NCBI GenBank assembly: GCA_029335935.2
Contig: JARJMV020000159.1
Span: 1-7,610 of the forward strand
Direction: 5' to 3'
DNA length: 7,610 bases
Source: a bacterium
Lineage (GTDB): Bacteria; Armatimonadota; Fimbriimonadia; Fimbriimonadales; GBS-DC
The notes beneath the pieces are model-generated. The model saw nothing but the letters and a program-made list of their open reading frames with translations. It searched no databases and was not told the DNA's origin. Shown piece by piece: positions 1-5,346 of this stretch; the first letter of the stretch is position 1, and each line of letters starts with the position of its first letter. The position numbers and the translations under genes were made by a program.

Positions 1-1
1 A

Positions 2-406
2 CATGAGGCGCAGCGGCTCGGCGTGTCGGCGCATGTGTTGTGGCTGGGCGAGCGCAACGATGTCCCACGCCTGCTGCAAGCCATCGACCTCTACGCGCTG
101 CCCACCCTCAACGACATGCTGCCGATGGCCATGCTGGAAGCGATGTGGGCAGAGTTGCCAATCCTTGCGACCGACGCTGGCGGTATCCCCGAAGCGATTA
201 CCCACGGCATCGAAGGCTGGCTCGTCCGCCCCAAAGACCCCGACGCACTCGCCCACGCACTCCGCGAGATTATCGAGAACCCCGACGAACGCAGCCGACG
301 CGCCCAAAACGCCCACCAACGCGTGCTGCGCGACTTCACCGTGCAAACGCAAGTCGCTAAAATCGAAACAATCCTCCAACAGTTCGCACACCAATACCGC
401 CGATAG
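2..406 (+). CDS. Glycosyltransferase, GT4-like, C-terminal part (5' truncated by window edge)
   Basis: This is the 3' end of a gene entering from the left edge; the frame is open from base 2, and the internal GTG at 23 is not a credible start because conserved sequence precedes it. The 134 visible residues match the C-terminal Rossmann half of GT-B glycosyltransferases (Glycos_transf_1 type). Visible are a strand-turn reading HVLWLGERNDVPRLL, then DLYALPTLNDMLPMAMLEAM, then LPILATDAGGIPEAI and EGWLVRPKDPDALA. The last three are the usual nucleotide-sugar (donor) binding segments. The family's E-X7-E motif appears here as D-X7-E, because the first acid is Asp in NDMLPMAMLE. The protein would transfer a sugar from a nucleotide donor to a lipid, protein or glycan acceptor on the cytoplasmic side; donor and acceptor cannot be read from this end. 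It stops at TAG 404-406, 42 bp before the next gene's first possible start, which has its own promoter-like element. Confidence 0.9.
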   Translation, partial: HEAQRLGVSAHVLWLGERNDVPRLLQAIDLYALPTLNDMLPMAMLEAMWAELPILATDAGGIPEAITHGIEGWLVRPKDPDALAHALREIIENPDERSRRAQNAHQRVLRDFTVQTQVAKIETILQQFAHQYRR

Positions 407-434
407 TCGCTGCCCTACAACGCCCCGATTGGGG

Positions 435-440
435 TATACT
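435..440 (+). promoter_or_regulatory. -10-like element TATACT before the TlpA-like gene
   Basis: GGGGTATACT occupies 431-440. The hexamer TATACT differs from the -10 consensus TATAAT at one base. It ends 8 nt before a GTG at 449 and 17 nt before an ATG at 458. I see no clear -35 box at 16-18 bp. The preceding CCCC-GATT-GGGG (423-434) could form a 4-bp hairpin. The same GGGGTATACT lies before the VTT-domain gene at 6560-6569. Confidence 0.5.
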
Positions 441-445
441 GCCCG

Positions 446-451
446 CAGGTG
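446..451 (+). promoter_or_regulatory. Shine-Dalgarno AGGTGA supporting the ATG at 458
   Basis: AGGTGA lies 6 nt upstream of ATG 458, a normal spacing, and favours that ATG over the in-frame GTG at 449, which lies inside this element. The GTG would only work on a leaderless transcript started by the TATACT element just upstream. Confidence 0.5.
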
Positions 452-457
452 AAACCG

Positions 458-1546
458 ATGCGTATCATACTGGCTACAGCGGCGTTGATGAGCGTACTCA
501 CGGGCTGGACACAAACACTGGTGCTGGGCAATCCCGCCCCGAAACTGCCCGTCGCCCAATGGATCAAAGGCAACCCCGTCCAACAGTTCGAGAAAGGGAA
601 GGTCTATGTGGTGGAGTTCTGGGCGACTTGGTGCGGTCCCTGCCGACAGACCATCCCCCACCTGACCAAACTTGCCCAGAAATACCAAGACAAGGTCACA
701 ATTATCGGCGTGAGCATCTGGGAGCGCGTCGACAAAGGCAACCCCACTGCCCACATCCGCACAGTGGAGCGGTTCGTGGAAGGTATGGGCAATAAGATGG
801 ACTACATCGTGGCGGTCGACACTGCTGACGGCGCGGTCGCCAAAGCGTGGATGGAAGCAGCGCAACAAAGAGGCGTGCCCACAGCCTTCGTCGTTGACCA
901 GCAAGGACGCGTCGTATGGATGGGACACCCGATGGATCGTCTCGATGAGGTACTGGATGCGGTGCTGGCGGGCAACTTCGACTGGAAAGCCGACGCTGAG
1001 CGGCGCAAGCGTGAACGCGAACAGATGGAAGCACTCCAGAAAGATTTCACCGAGTTCACCCTGCTCCTGCAACAGGGTAAGCGCACTGAAGCCCTCCAAA
1101 AACTCGACTCGATGATCGCGCAGTATCCTGACTACCTCACGCTGAAGCTCATTCGGTTCGAAACCCTGCTGCGCGTGGACGAGAAGCAAGCCTATCCCTA
1201 CGCGCTCCAACTCGCGCAGAACGATTTCAAGGACAACGCACAGGTGTTGAACCAGATTGCATGGATGATTGTGGACGACGACACGAAGCCAGCGCCTCAA
1301 TCGCCTGATTATCAGGCGGCAATCACAATTGCGCGACGCGCCGCCGAACTCACCAAAGAGCAAGACGCCTCTATCTTGGACACGCTGGCATATGCCTACT
1401 TCAAGCACGGCGACCTGCAAAACGCGCTGAAGTATCAGAAGATGGCGGTGGACCTAATCGAGAAGGACGCCACGATGGAAGAGGCGATGAAGAAGGAGAT
1501 TCGCGACCGCTACGAGAAGTTCAAGAAGGCGGCAGAAGGCAAGTAG
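458..1546 (+). CDS. Exported TlpA-like thioredoxin-fold protein with TPR-like C-terminal domain
   Basis: The first ~20 residues (MRIILATAALMSVLTGWTQT) form a signal peptide or membrane anchor, so the protein acts outside the cytoplasm. A thioredoxin fold follows: a strand ending VEFWATWCGPC holds the redox-active cysteines (C59 and C62 from ATG 458), and RGVPTAFVVD carries the cis-proline loop, as in TlpA/ResA-type disulfide reductases. After about residue 170 comes a charged helical linker (WKADAERRKRERE), then a helical region with TPR-like pairs, clearest in ASILDTLAYAYFKHGDLQNA. The protein is 362 aa, about twice a bare TlpA domain; the extra half probably binds a protein partner. Likely role: thiol-disulfide exchange on exported proteins or cytochrome maturation; the substrate is unknown. 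ATG 458 is chosen for its AGGTGA; GTG 449 (+3 aa) is possible. It is probably transcribed separately from the glycosyltransferase. Confidence 0.88.
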   Translation: MRIILATAALMSVLTGWTQTLVLGNPAPKLPVAQWIKGNPVQQFEKGKVYVVEFWATWCGPCRQTIPHLTKLAQKYQDKVTIIGVSIWERVDKGNPTAHIRTVERFVEGMGNKMDYIVAVDTADGAVAKAWMEAAQQRGVPTAFVVDQQGRVVWMGHPMDRLDEVLDAVLAGNFDWKADAERRKREREQMEALQKDFTEFTLLLQQGKRTEALQKLDSMIAQYPDYLTLKLIRFETLLRVDEKQAYPYALQLAQNDFKDNAQVLNQIAWMIVDDDTKPAPQSPDYQAAITIARRAAELTKEQDASILDTLAYAYFKHGDLQNALKYQKMAVDLIEKDATMEEAMKKEIRDRYEKFKKAAEGK

Positions 1547-1553
1547 TCCCTTT

Positions 1554-1715
1554 GTAGCACGGACATTCCTGTCCGTGCTACTCAGAATCTGCTTGTTGAT
1601 AGGGTTCAGAATCTCGCGCTGTAGCACGGACATTCCTGTCCGTGCTCCTCAGAATCTGCTTGCTGACGCGGTTTAGAATCTCGCGCTGCAGCACGGACAT
1701 TCCTGTCCGTGTTAC
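1554..1715. repeat. 67-bp tandem repeat (2.4 copies) each starting with a perfect palindrome
   Basis: Copy 1 is 1554-1620, copy 2 is 1621-1687 and copy 3 is partial, 1688-1715; the starts are exactly 67 bp apart. Each begins with a 28-bp hairpin, arms GTAGCACGGACA / TGTCCGTGCTAC around loop TTCC. The 12-bp stem is perfect in copy 1 and has one or two substitutions at the ends in copies 2 and 3. The 39-bp remainder contains TCAGAATCT and a second near-copy of it. The array fills almost all of the 183-bp gap between two convergent genes. Copy 1 starts 8 nt after the stop of the TlpA-like gene and copy 3 ends 14 nt from the stop of the dockerin gene. It could act as a bidirectional 3'-end structure, but no T-tract follows the stems. 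Confidence 0.9.
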
Positions 1716-1729
1716 AGGAAACCATCGCC

Positions 1730-2656
1730 TCATCGCTGCCCAAACGCAAACAGTACGCTCAGCAGGTCGGCGTCGTCCACGATGCCGTCTCGGTTCACAT
1801 CGGCAGGGTGGTTGCACCGCTGTACCCCGAAGTTGAACAGCACGCTTAGCAGGTCGGCGTCGTCTACGATGCCGTCTTGGTTCACATCGGCAGGGTGATA
1901 GTCGCTCAGAATCAGCAAGTAGTCGAAGGTCGCCACAGGCGCAGGGGTTCCCGAGCCGCCCGCGGTGTCGACATAGAGACCAATCTGCCCGCTGTTGAGC
2001 GCGACCGCTTGCAACGAGAGGTAGTCGCTCAGCATTTTGGGCGATCCGTCCATTTCGCGCCAGTGTGCGCCGTCCTCGCGGTCATAGAAGAAGCGCACGC
2101 GCCCCGTGTCGGGTTCGTATCGAATCATGAGGCGTGCAGTATCGCCGCTGGTGGCGTCCCACATCAGCCCGCTCAGCCCTGCCCACTGGTAAACACCGCC
2201 TTGCTCGTGCCCGCCGCTGACCGAGAGGCGGTTATTCTGGTCGGGTAGGTAGACCAAGTGCAGGTTGAAGTAGTTATCGGCATCCCGAAACAGCACGACG
2301 CCCGCTTGCAGATACGCGCCCGATAGCCCGTTGCGTTGCAGGCGCACGCGCGTCTCGATAACCCACGCGCCGCGTAGCGCAGGCACGCTCAGGCTGGGCA
2401 AGTTGCGGATGTTATTCGGGTTCTGATAGAGCGTGCCCGCCTGCGCCGTGATACGCAGTGCATCGGTATCGAACCCGACACGGGCAGGGTCGTGACTGTT
2501 CGTAGGGGTGTTGCCTGCGACCTGCCAGCTCCAACCGAGCTGGGCATCGAGGCCGCCCAAGAAGTCGTCAAACTGCGGTTGCGCCTGCGCCGCGCCGAGC
2601 CACGCAAGCGCAAGCGTCGCTAAGAACCCTTGCCGAAACAGTTGCCAGCAGCGCAT
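1730..2656 (-). CDS. Secreted beta-sandwich protein with C-terminal dockerin-like repeat pair (copy 1)
   Basis: The 308-aa product starts with a clear signal peptide (hydrophobic FLATLALAWLGA, cleavage likely after AQA at residue 25). The body (about 26-250) begins QPQFDDFLGG and has GWSW, followed by many beta strands such as GAWVIETRVRLQ and AGVVLFRDADNYFNLHLV. This resembles DUF1349/laminin-G-like concanavalin-type domains that often bind carbohydrate; that match is from memory of the family pattern. The C-terminus has two dockerin-like EF-hand units (about 254-282 and 283-308), each with D-V-N-x-D-G-I-V-D-D-A-D, giving Ca2+ ligands at positions 1, 3, 5, 9 and 12. ATG 2656 is preceded by GAGGT (2663-2667) at 6 nt, and the upstream GH16-fold gene stops 1 bp before it, so the two are coupled. 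A paralogue lies at 4375-5346. No catalytic motif is visible; I infer a surface or extracellular binding role. Confidence 0.85.
   Translation of the reverse strand: MRCWQLFRQGFLATLALAWLGAAQAQPQFDDFLGGLDAQLGWSWQVAGNTPTNSHDPARVGFDTDALRITAQAGTLYQNPNNIRNLPSLSVPALRGAWVIETRVRLQRNGLSGAYLQAGVVLFRDADNYFNLHLVYLPDQNNRLSVSGGHEQGGVYQWAGLSGLMWDATSGDTARLMIRYEPDTGRVRFFYDREDGAHWREMDGSPKMLSDYLSLQAVALNSGQIGLYVDTAGGSGTPAPVATFDYLLILSDYHPADVNQDGIVDDADLLSVLFNFGVQRCNHPADVNRDGIVDDADLLSVLFAFGQR
1751..1897 (-). repeat. Pair of 87-bp coding repeats encoding the dockerin-like units of copy 1
   Basis: The stretches 1751-1810 and 1838-1897 are 87 bp (29 codons) apart and differ at 4 of 60 bases by my count; the differences look synonymous. 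They encode the two Ca2+-binding dockerin-like segments. Such close identity points to recent duplication or gene conversion. Confidence 0.8.
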
Positions 2657-2657
2657 A

Positions 2658-3329
2658 TCATAACCTCACATACTCGAACCGGCTGATAATGACCTCCACC
2701 TCGCGTCCGTCGGTGGGCGGCTGTCCGTTCAAGAGCCACAGATTCAAGCGCGGGGTTTCGTCGCCAGGCGGGGGCACGAAGCTTCCCGTGTAAGTCCACT
2801 CGGCGACCATCGCACCCGCGCTGGACGGGTCGGGGCGATGCCCACGCACGCTTCGGAAGTAGAGGCGTCCCTGCTCCCAGCGGAAGAGGTGTACCGACTG
2901 GCGAATGTTGGCGGGCCACTGGAAAGCATGCTGCGGGTGCCCCGGATCGTGCGGGCGTATCGTGTAGTAGGCGTTGGGACCTGCCGCTCCTTGAAACCGC
3001 GCGAACTCGATATCGATCTCGCGGTAGCCGTACTGGGGCGTGTCGCTCCAGTTGAACAGCCCCAGCACGACATTCGGGTCAAGGTTATGCACCTCGCTGT
3101 CCAAGTAGAACCGATAGGTTCCGTAGCCCAGCGACTGCGTGCAGATAACCTCCGCGCACTCCCACCGAGCGCGATTGCGCGTGATTTTCAGGTGAAGTCT
3201 GCCCCGCGCGTCGACCCAGACATTGCACTCGGAGTCCGAGAAGTAGTTCGGACCGGGTCCGACGGGCGTGCTGTAGCGTTTCACGCGCCAAGTGTAGCCC
3301 GAGAACTGGAGGGTGCGTGTGTATTGCAT
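2658..3329 (-). CDS. GH16-fold (concanavalin-like) protein, putative glycoside hydrolase without signal peptide
   Basis: The product is 223 aa. Residues 102-109 read YREIDIEF, which fits the glycoside hydrolase family 16 active-site pattern E-x-D-x-E (E104 as nucleophile, D106 assisting, E108 as acid/base). Flanking strands fit the beta-jelly-roll: SECNVWVDARGRLHLKI before, LGYGTYRFYLDSEV in the middle, and a final strand EVEVIISRFEYVRL. GH16 enzymes cut beta-1,3/1,4-glucans, agarose, carrageenan and similar; the substrate cannot be read here. The first 30 residues (MQYTRTLQFSGYTWRVKRYS) are not a signal peptide, unusual for a GH16. ATG 3329 lies 4 bp after the prepilin stop with no strong Shine-Dalgarno, so translation is probably coupled to the prepilin. 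It ends 1 bp before the dockerin-tailed protein. At ~220 aa it is a minimal catalytic domain. It could also be a non-catalytic lectin-like relative, although all three acidic residues are present. Confidence 0.75.
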   Translation of the reverse strand: MQYTRTLQFSGYTWRVKRYSTPVGPGPNYFSDSECNVWVDARGRLHLKITRNRARWECAEVICTQSLGYGTYRFYLDSEVHNLDPNVVLGLFNWSDTPQYGYREIDIEFARFQGAAGPNAYYTIRPHDPGHPQHAFQWPANIRQSVHLFRWEQGRLYFRSVRGHRPDPSSAGAMVAEWTYTGSFVPPPGDETPRLNLWLLNGQPPTDGREVEVIISRFEYVRL

Positions 3330-3333
3330 CGTC

Positions 3334-4161
3334 TTATCGGATGTTCGGGTCGTTGGCGTTGGGGTCGTCGCCGCCGAGTTGCCAGTTCCACGGGATTTTG
3401 ATGGCGCCGCGGCGCATCGCTTTCACATGCCCATCCGCCCAGACGAGGTTCGCCACCTTGCCGCCGTGGCGGTAGCGCACTTGGAACGCGGCGTTCAGGT
3501 TTGCCCCTAAGCCGTTGAAGTCGCGGTCGATGCGATCCCACTCGTCGTCGGTGCGTGCAGGGTTGCCGCCCCAGCCGTTGAGCAGTCCGGGCGTCCACCA
3601 GAAGAGCGCGCCGCAGTTGCCTGCCCACTCTTGGTTCTGTGTGCCGTCGCCGTACACAATCGTCTCAGCAGGATGGCTCATCGTCGCGAGGCTGGCAGGT
3701 AAGCACGGAGTCAGGTTGCTTGAGCAACGCCAGACGGTGTTATTCGCGCTCTGCACCACGCCGCTACCCCCCACGCGCTCGCTCATGCTGTAGGCAAGCG
3801 CGTTGCGATAGGTTGCGGAGGGGCAGCTGCGCACTTGGGGCGCGGGGCGCTGCCCGTTCGCGCCGTCCGCGTAGGTCTCAAACTTGCCTTCGCCCATATA
3901 CGGCGAAATCAGGAAGTGCCAAATAACCTCGCGTCCCAAGGTGCTGAAGGCGTTCAGATAGCCAATCGGGAAGATCTCGTCATAGTCTTGAATATACATG
4001 TTCGTCGCCAGCCCGACCTGACGCGCGTTGGAAGCGCACTGGGTCTGGCGAGCTTTCTCGCGCGCCTGCGCAAACACAGGGAACAGGATCGCCGCTAAGA
4101 TGGCGATAATCGCTATCACGACCAACAGTTCAATCAGCGTAAAGCCATTGTTGCGTTTCAT
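3334..4161 (-). CDS. Type IV prepilin-like protein with H-Xn-DG C-terminal motif (DUF1559-like)
   Basis: The 275-aa product begins [18 protein letters not shown], a class III signal: prepilin peptidase should cut after G6, leaving F at +1 and E at +5, followed by a hydrophobic helix to about residue 28. Next comes [21 protein letters not shown], typical of the large pseudopilin group in Planctomycetes, Verrucomicrobia and Armatimonadota. The C-terminal part has [16 protein letters not shown], the processing-associated H-X9-DG motif; here 10 residues separate H232 from D243, one more than the named spacing. It is likely a membrane-anchored pseudopilin assembled by a type II secretion or pilus-like machine encoded elsewhere. 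ATG 4161 has GGAGGT (4168-4173) at 6 nt; extending the frame to 4347 would only translate palindromic repeats. It heads a tight minus-strand unit with the GH16-fold and dockerin genes. Confidence 0.9.
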   Translation of the reverse strand: MKRNNGFTLIELLVVIAIIAILAAILFPVFAQAREKARQTQCASNARQVGLATNMYIQDYDEIFPIGYLNAFSTLGREVIWHFLISPYMGEGKFETYADGANGQRPAPQVRSCPSATYRNALAYSMSERVGGSGVVQSANNTVWRCSSNLTPCLPASLATMSHPAETIVYGDGTQNQEWAGNCGALFWWTPGLLNGWGGNPARTDDEWDRIDRDFNGLGANLNAAFQVRYRHGGKVANLVWADGHVKAMRRGAIKIPWNWQLGGDDPNANDPNIR

Positions 4162-4167
4162 AATGCA

Positions 4168-4173
4168 CCTCCG
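4168..4173 (-). promoter_or_regulatory. Shine-Dalgarno GGAGGT fixing the prepilin start at 4161
   Basis: A consensus GGAGGT on the minus strand lies 6 nt before ATG 4161. It decides this start over in-frame upstream starts that lie in the repeat island. Confidence 0.85.
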
Positions 4174-4183
4174 TCGGTATTTG

Positions 4184-4297
4184 TGGCTTGGACAGTCTTG
4201 TCCAAGCGTTGTCGTCGGCGAGACGCCGACGCTACGCGCGTGGCTTGGACTGTCGTGTCCAAGCAGGCTCGTCGGCGGGGACGCCGACGCTACGCTT
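4184..4297. repeat. 57-bp tandem repeat, two copies, each with two palindromes
   Basis: Copy 1 is 4184-4240 and copy 2 is 4241-4297. Each holds a hairpin with arms GCTTGGACA / TGTCCAAGC (4186-4207, perfect 9-bp stem; 4243-4264, with one mismatch beside the loop) and then a hairpin with arms GTCGGCG / CGCCGAC (4214-4230, loop AGA; 4271-4288, loop GGGA) followed by GCTACGC. Starts of equivalent hairpins are exactly 57 bp apart. The block lies between the dockerin copy 2 stop and the prepilin's ribosome binding site. The first hairpin shares the core GGACA-N4-TGTCC with the 67-bp array at 1554-1715. Confidence 0.88.
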
Positions 4298-4298
4298 T

Positions 4299-4323
4299 GC
4301 ACGGACAGGAATGTCCGTGCTAC
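4299..4323. repeat. Fourth copy of the GCACGGACA palindrome, inverted
   Basis: Arms GCACGGACA / TGTCCGTGC surround loop GGAA, followed by TAC. It is the reverse complement of the hairpin that starts each 67-bp unit at 1554-1715 (loop TTCC there), so relative to the neighbouring minus-strand genes it has the same orientation as the other copies have relative to the plus strand. The 39-bp companion sequence is absent here. Confidence 0.85.
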
Positions 4324-4333
4324 GGTAGGTTTA

Positions 4334-4360
4334 CCCCTCTCCCACACAGTGGGAGAGGGG
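4334..4360. terminator. 12-bp perfect hairpin after the lacI-dockerin unit, possible terminator
   Basis: Arms CCCCTCTCCCAC / GTGGGAGAGGGG with loop ACA lie 14 nt downstream of the TAA of dockerin copy 2. The strong stem could end transcription from the lacI promoter or protect the 3' end. On the minus strand it is followed by TAAACC rather than a run of T, so it is not a textbook intrinsic terminator. Similar CCCTCTCCC...GGGAGAGGG palindromes are common dispersed repeats in bacterial genomes. Confidence 0.45.
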
Positions 4361-4374
4361 CAGGGGTTGATGGC

Positions 4375-5346
4375 TTAGTTGCAGCCACTGCCGAACGCGA
4401 ACAGCACGCTCAGCAGGTCGGCATCGTCCACGATGCCGTCGCTGTTGATATCCTCGTCTTGGCAGTCGCCCGCGTTGCCGAAGGCAAACAGCACGGCCAG
4501 TAGATCCGCATCGTCCACGCAGCCGTCAGCGTTCACATCGCCCAACGGCGCAACAGGGATGTTCGTCTCGAAGTAATCAAACTCGAACGGGATTTGGTTA
4601 CCGCAGCCGCAGGCGTTGTCCGTGTAGACGCCGATGCGAACGCCCGCGCTATTCAGCAGGTTGACGATATGGTCATAGAAGTCTCCGCCGAAGTCGCCTT
4701 GCACATAGTACGCGCCGTTGAAGCCGTCGTAGTCCACCCAGCCGTTCGTGCCCGAGTGGCGGAACTGCACGCGAATAGCGTTCGCCTCGCCAGATACATG
4801 CTCAATCCGCACGCCCATCCAGTCGCTGTCGGGCGTCCAAGCATTCGTTACGCGCTCGCCCCAGCGGAACTGGTCAGGATTCTCGGTTGCGGTGGGTCCC
4901 TCAGCGTTGGTGGAGCCATACACGGTGGTTGGGTCGCCGATGAAGGGGGGCGTGCGCGTAATCAGCACTTGGAAGTAGCGCGTAGCATCGGTGGCAATCA
5001 ACAGCCCCGCTTGAGTGAAGAAGTCAGCGGGCACTTGGCTCCAGTCGGTGCGGAACACGACTTCTATATACCAATCGGTGGGCACGGGTCCAACCACGCG
5101 CAGGGTGGGCACATTCTTGTGGCTGTTGTTTTGCTCGAACATGCCGCCGTCACGCGTGCTGATGGTCATCGAGCTGCTGCCGAACGAGACAGCGTTGTCA
5201 AACAGGGTACAGAGCGGGTCGTTGCTGGGCAGTTTCCAGCTCCAGCCTAAGCCGAAGCCGCCGTTGAAGTCGTCACGATAAGGCTGCACATACGCTGTGC
5301 TTGTCAGCGTAATCGCTGCGATGAGGGAAACGAGCGTTCGCTTCAT
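4375..5346 (-). CDS. Secreted beta-sandwich protein with C-terminal dockerin-like repeat pair (copy 2)
   Basis: The 323-aa product opens with a signal peptide (MKRTLVSLIAAITLTSTA). The mature part starts with a DDFNGG and GWSW pair, matching DDFLGG and GWSW in the protein at 1730-2656, so the two are architectural paralogues. The body is rich in beta strands and aromatics (WYIEVVFRTDWSQV, QAGLLIATDATRYFQVLI, VRIGVYTDNACGCG) and resembles DUF1349/concanavalin-like domains. The C-terminus carries two EF-hand-like dockerin units (about 269-297 and 298-323), each with D-x-N-x-D-G-x-V-D-D-A-D, and ends FGSGCN. ATG 5346 overlaps the LacI stop as ATGA and has AAGGAGG (5356-5362) at 9 nt, so it is co-transcribed with and probably controlled by that regulator. 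No catalytic residues are recognised. I infer an exported glycan-binding or scaffold protein; no cohesin partner is visible in the window. Confidence 0.85.
   Translation of the reverse strand: MKRTLVSLIAAITLTSTAYVQPYRDDFNGGFGLGWSWKLPSNDPLCTLFDNAVSFGSSSMTISTRDGGMFEQNNSHKNVPTLRVVGPVPTDWYIEVVFRTDWSQVPADFFTQAGLLIATDATRYFQVLITRTPPFIGDPTTVYGSTNAEGPTATENPDQFRWGERVTNAWTPDSDWMGVRIEHVSGEANAIRVQFRHSGTNGWVDYDGFNGAYYVQGDFGGDFYDHIVNLLNSAGVRIGVYTDNACGCGNQIPFEFDYFETNIPVAPLGDVNADGCVDDADLLAVLFAFGNAGDCQDEDINSDGIVDDADLLSVLFAFGSGCN
4402..4548 (-). repeat. Pair of 87-bp coding repeats encoding the dockerin-like units of copy 2
   Basis: Segments at 4402-4461 and 4489-4548 are 87 bp apart, the same period as in the paralogue at 1751-1897. 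They are more diverged from each other than the pair in copy 1. The 4402 segment stays close to the copy 1 units over its first ~40 bases at the DNA level. Confidence 0.75.

Noticed and set aside
1554..1715. CRISPR array
   Set aside because: The 28-bp palindromes are regularly spaced, but the 39-bp sequence between them is itself repeated instead of unique, there are under three units, and no cas gene is in the window.
1578..1817. Small minus-strand protein over the tandem repeat
   Set aside because: It is a translation of the 67-bp repeat running into the dockerin gene in another frame; it has no ribosome binding site and a repetitive low-information sequence.
2838..3401. 187-codon plus-strand frame opposite the GH16-fold gene
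   Set aside because: It lies antisense to a well-supported gene, lacks a recognisable domain or start signal, and is explained by GC-rich codon bias.
4177..4207. Promoter for the prepilin unit formed by TTGGAC and CAAATA on the minus strand
   Set aside because: TTGGAC is part of the palindromic repeat, and CAAATA is a weak -10 match, so I cannot separate it from chance.
4594..5250. 218-codon plus-strand frame opposite dockerin copy 2
   Set aside because: It is an antisense shadow: no family resemblance, no Shine-Dalgarno, and the minus-strand protein has a signal peptide and dockerin repeats.
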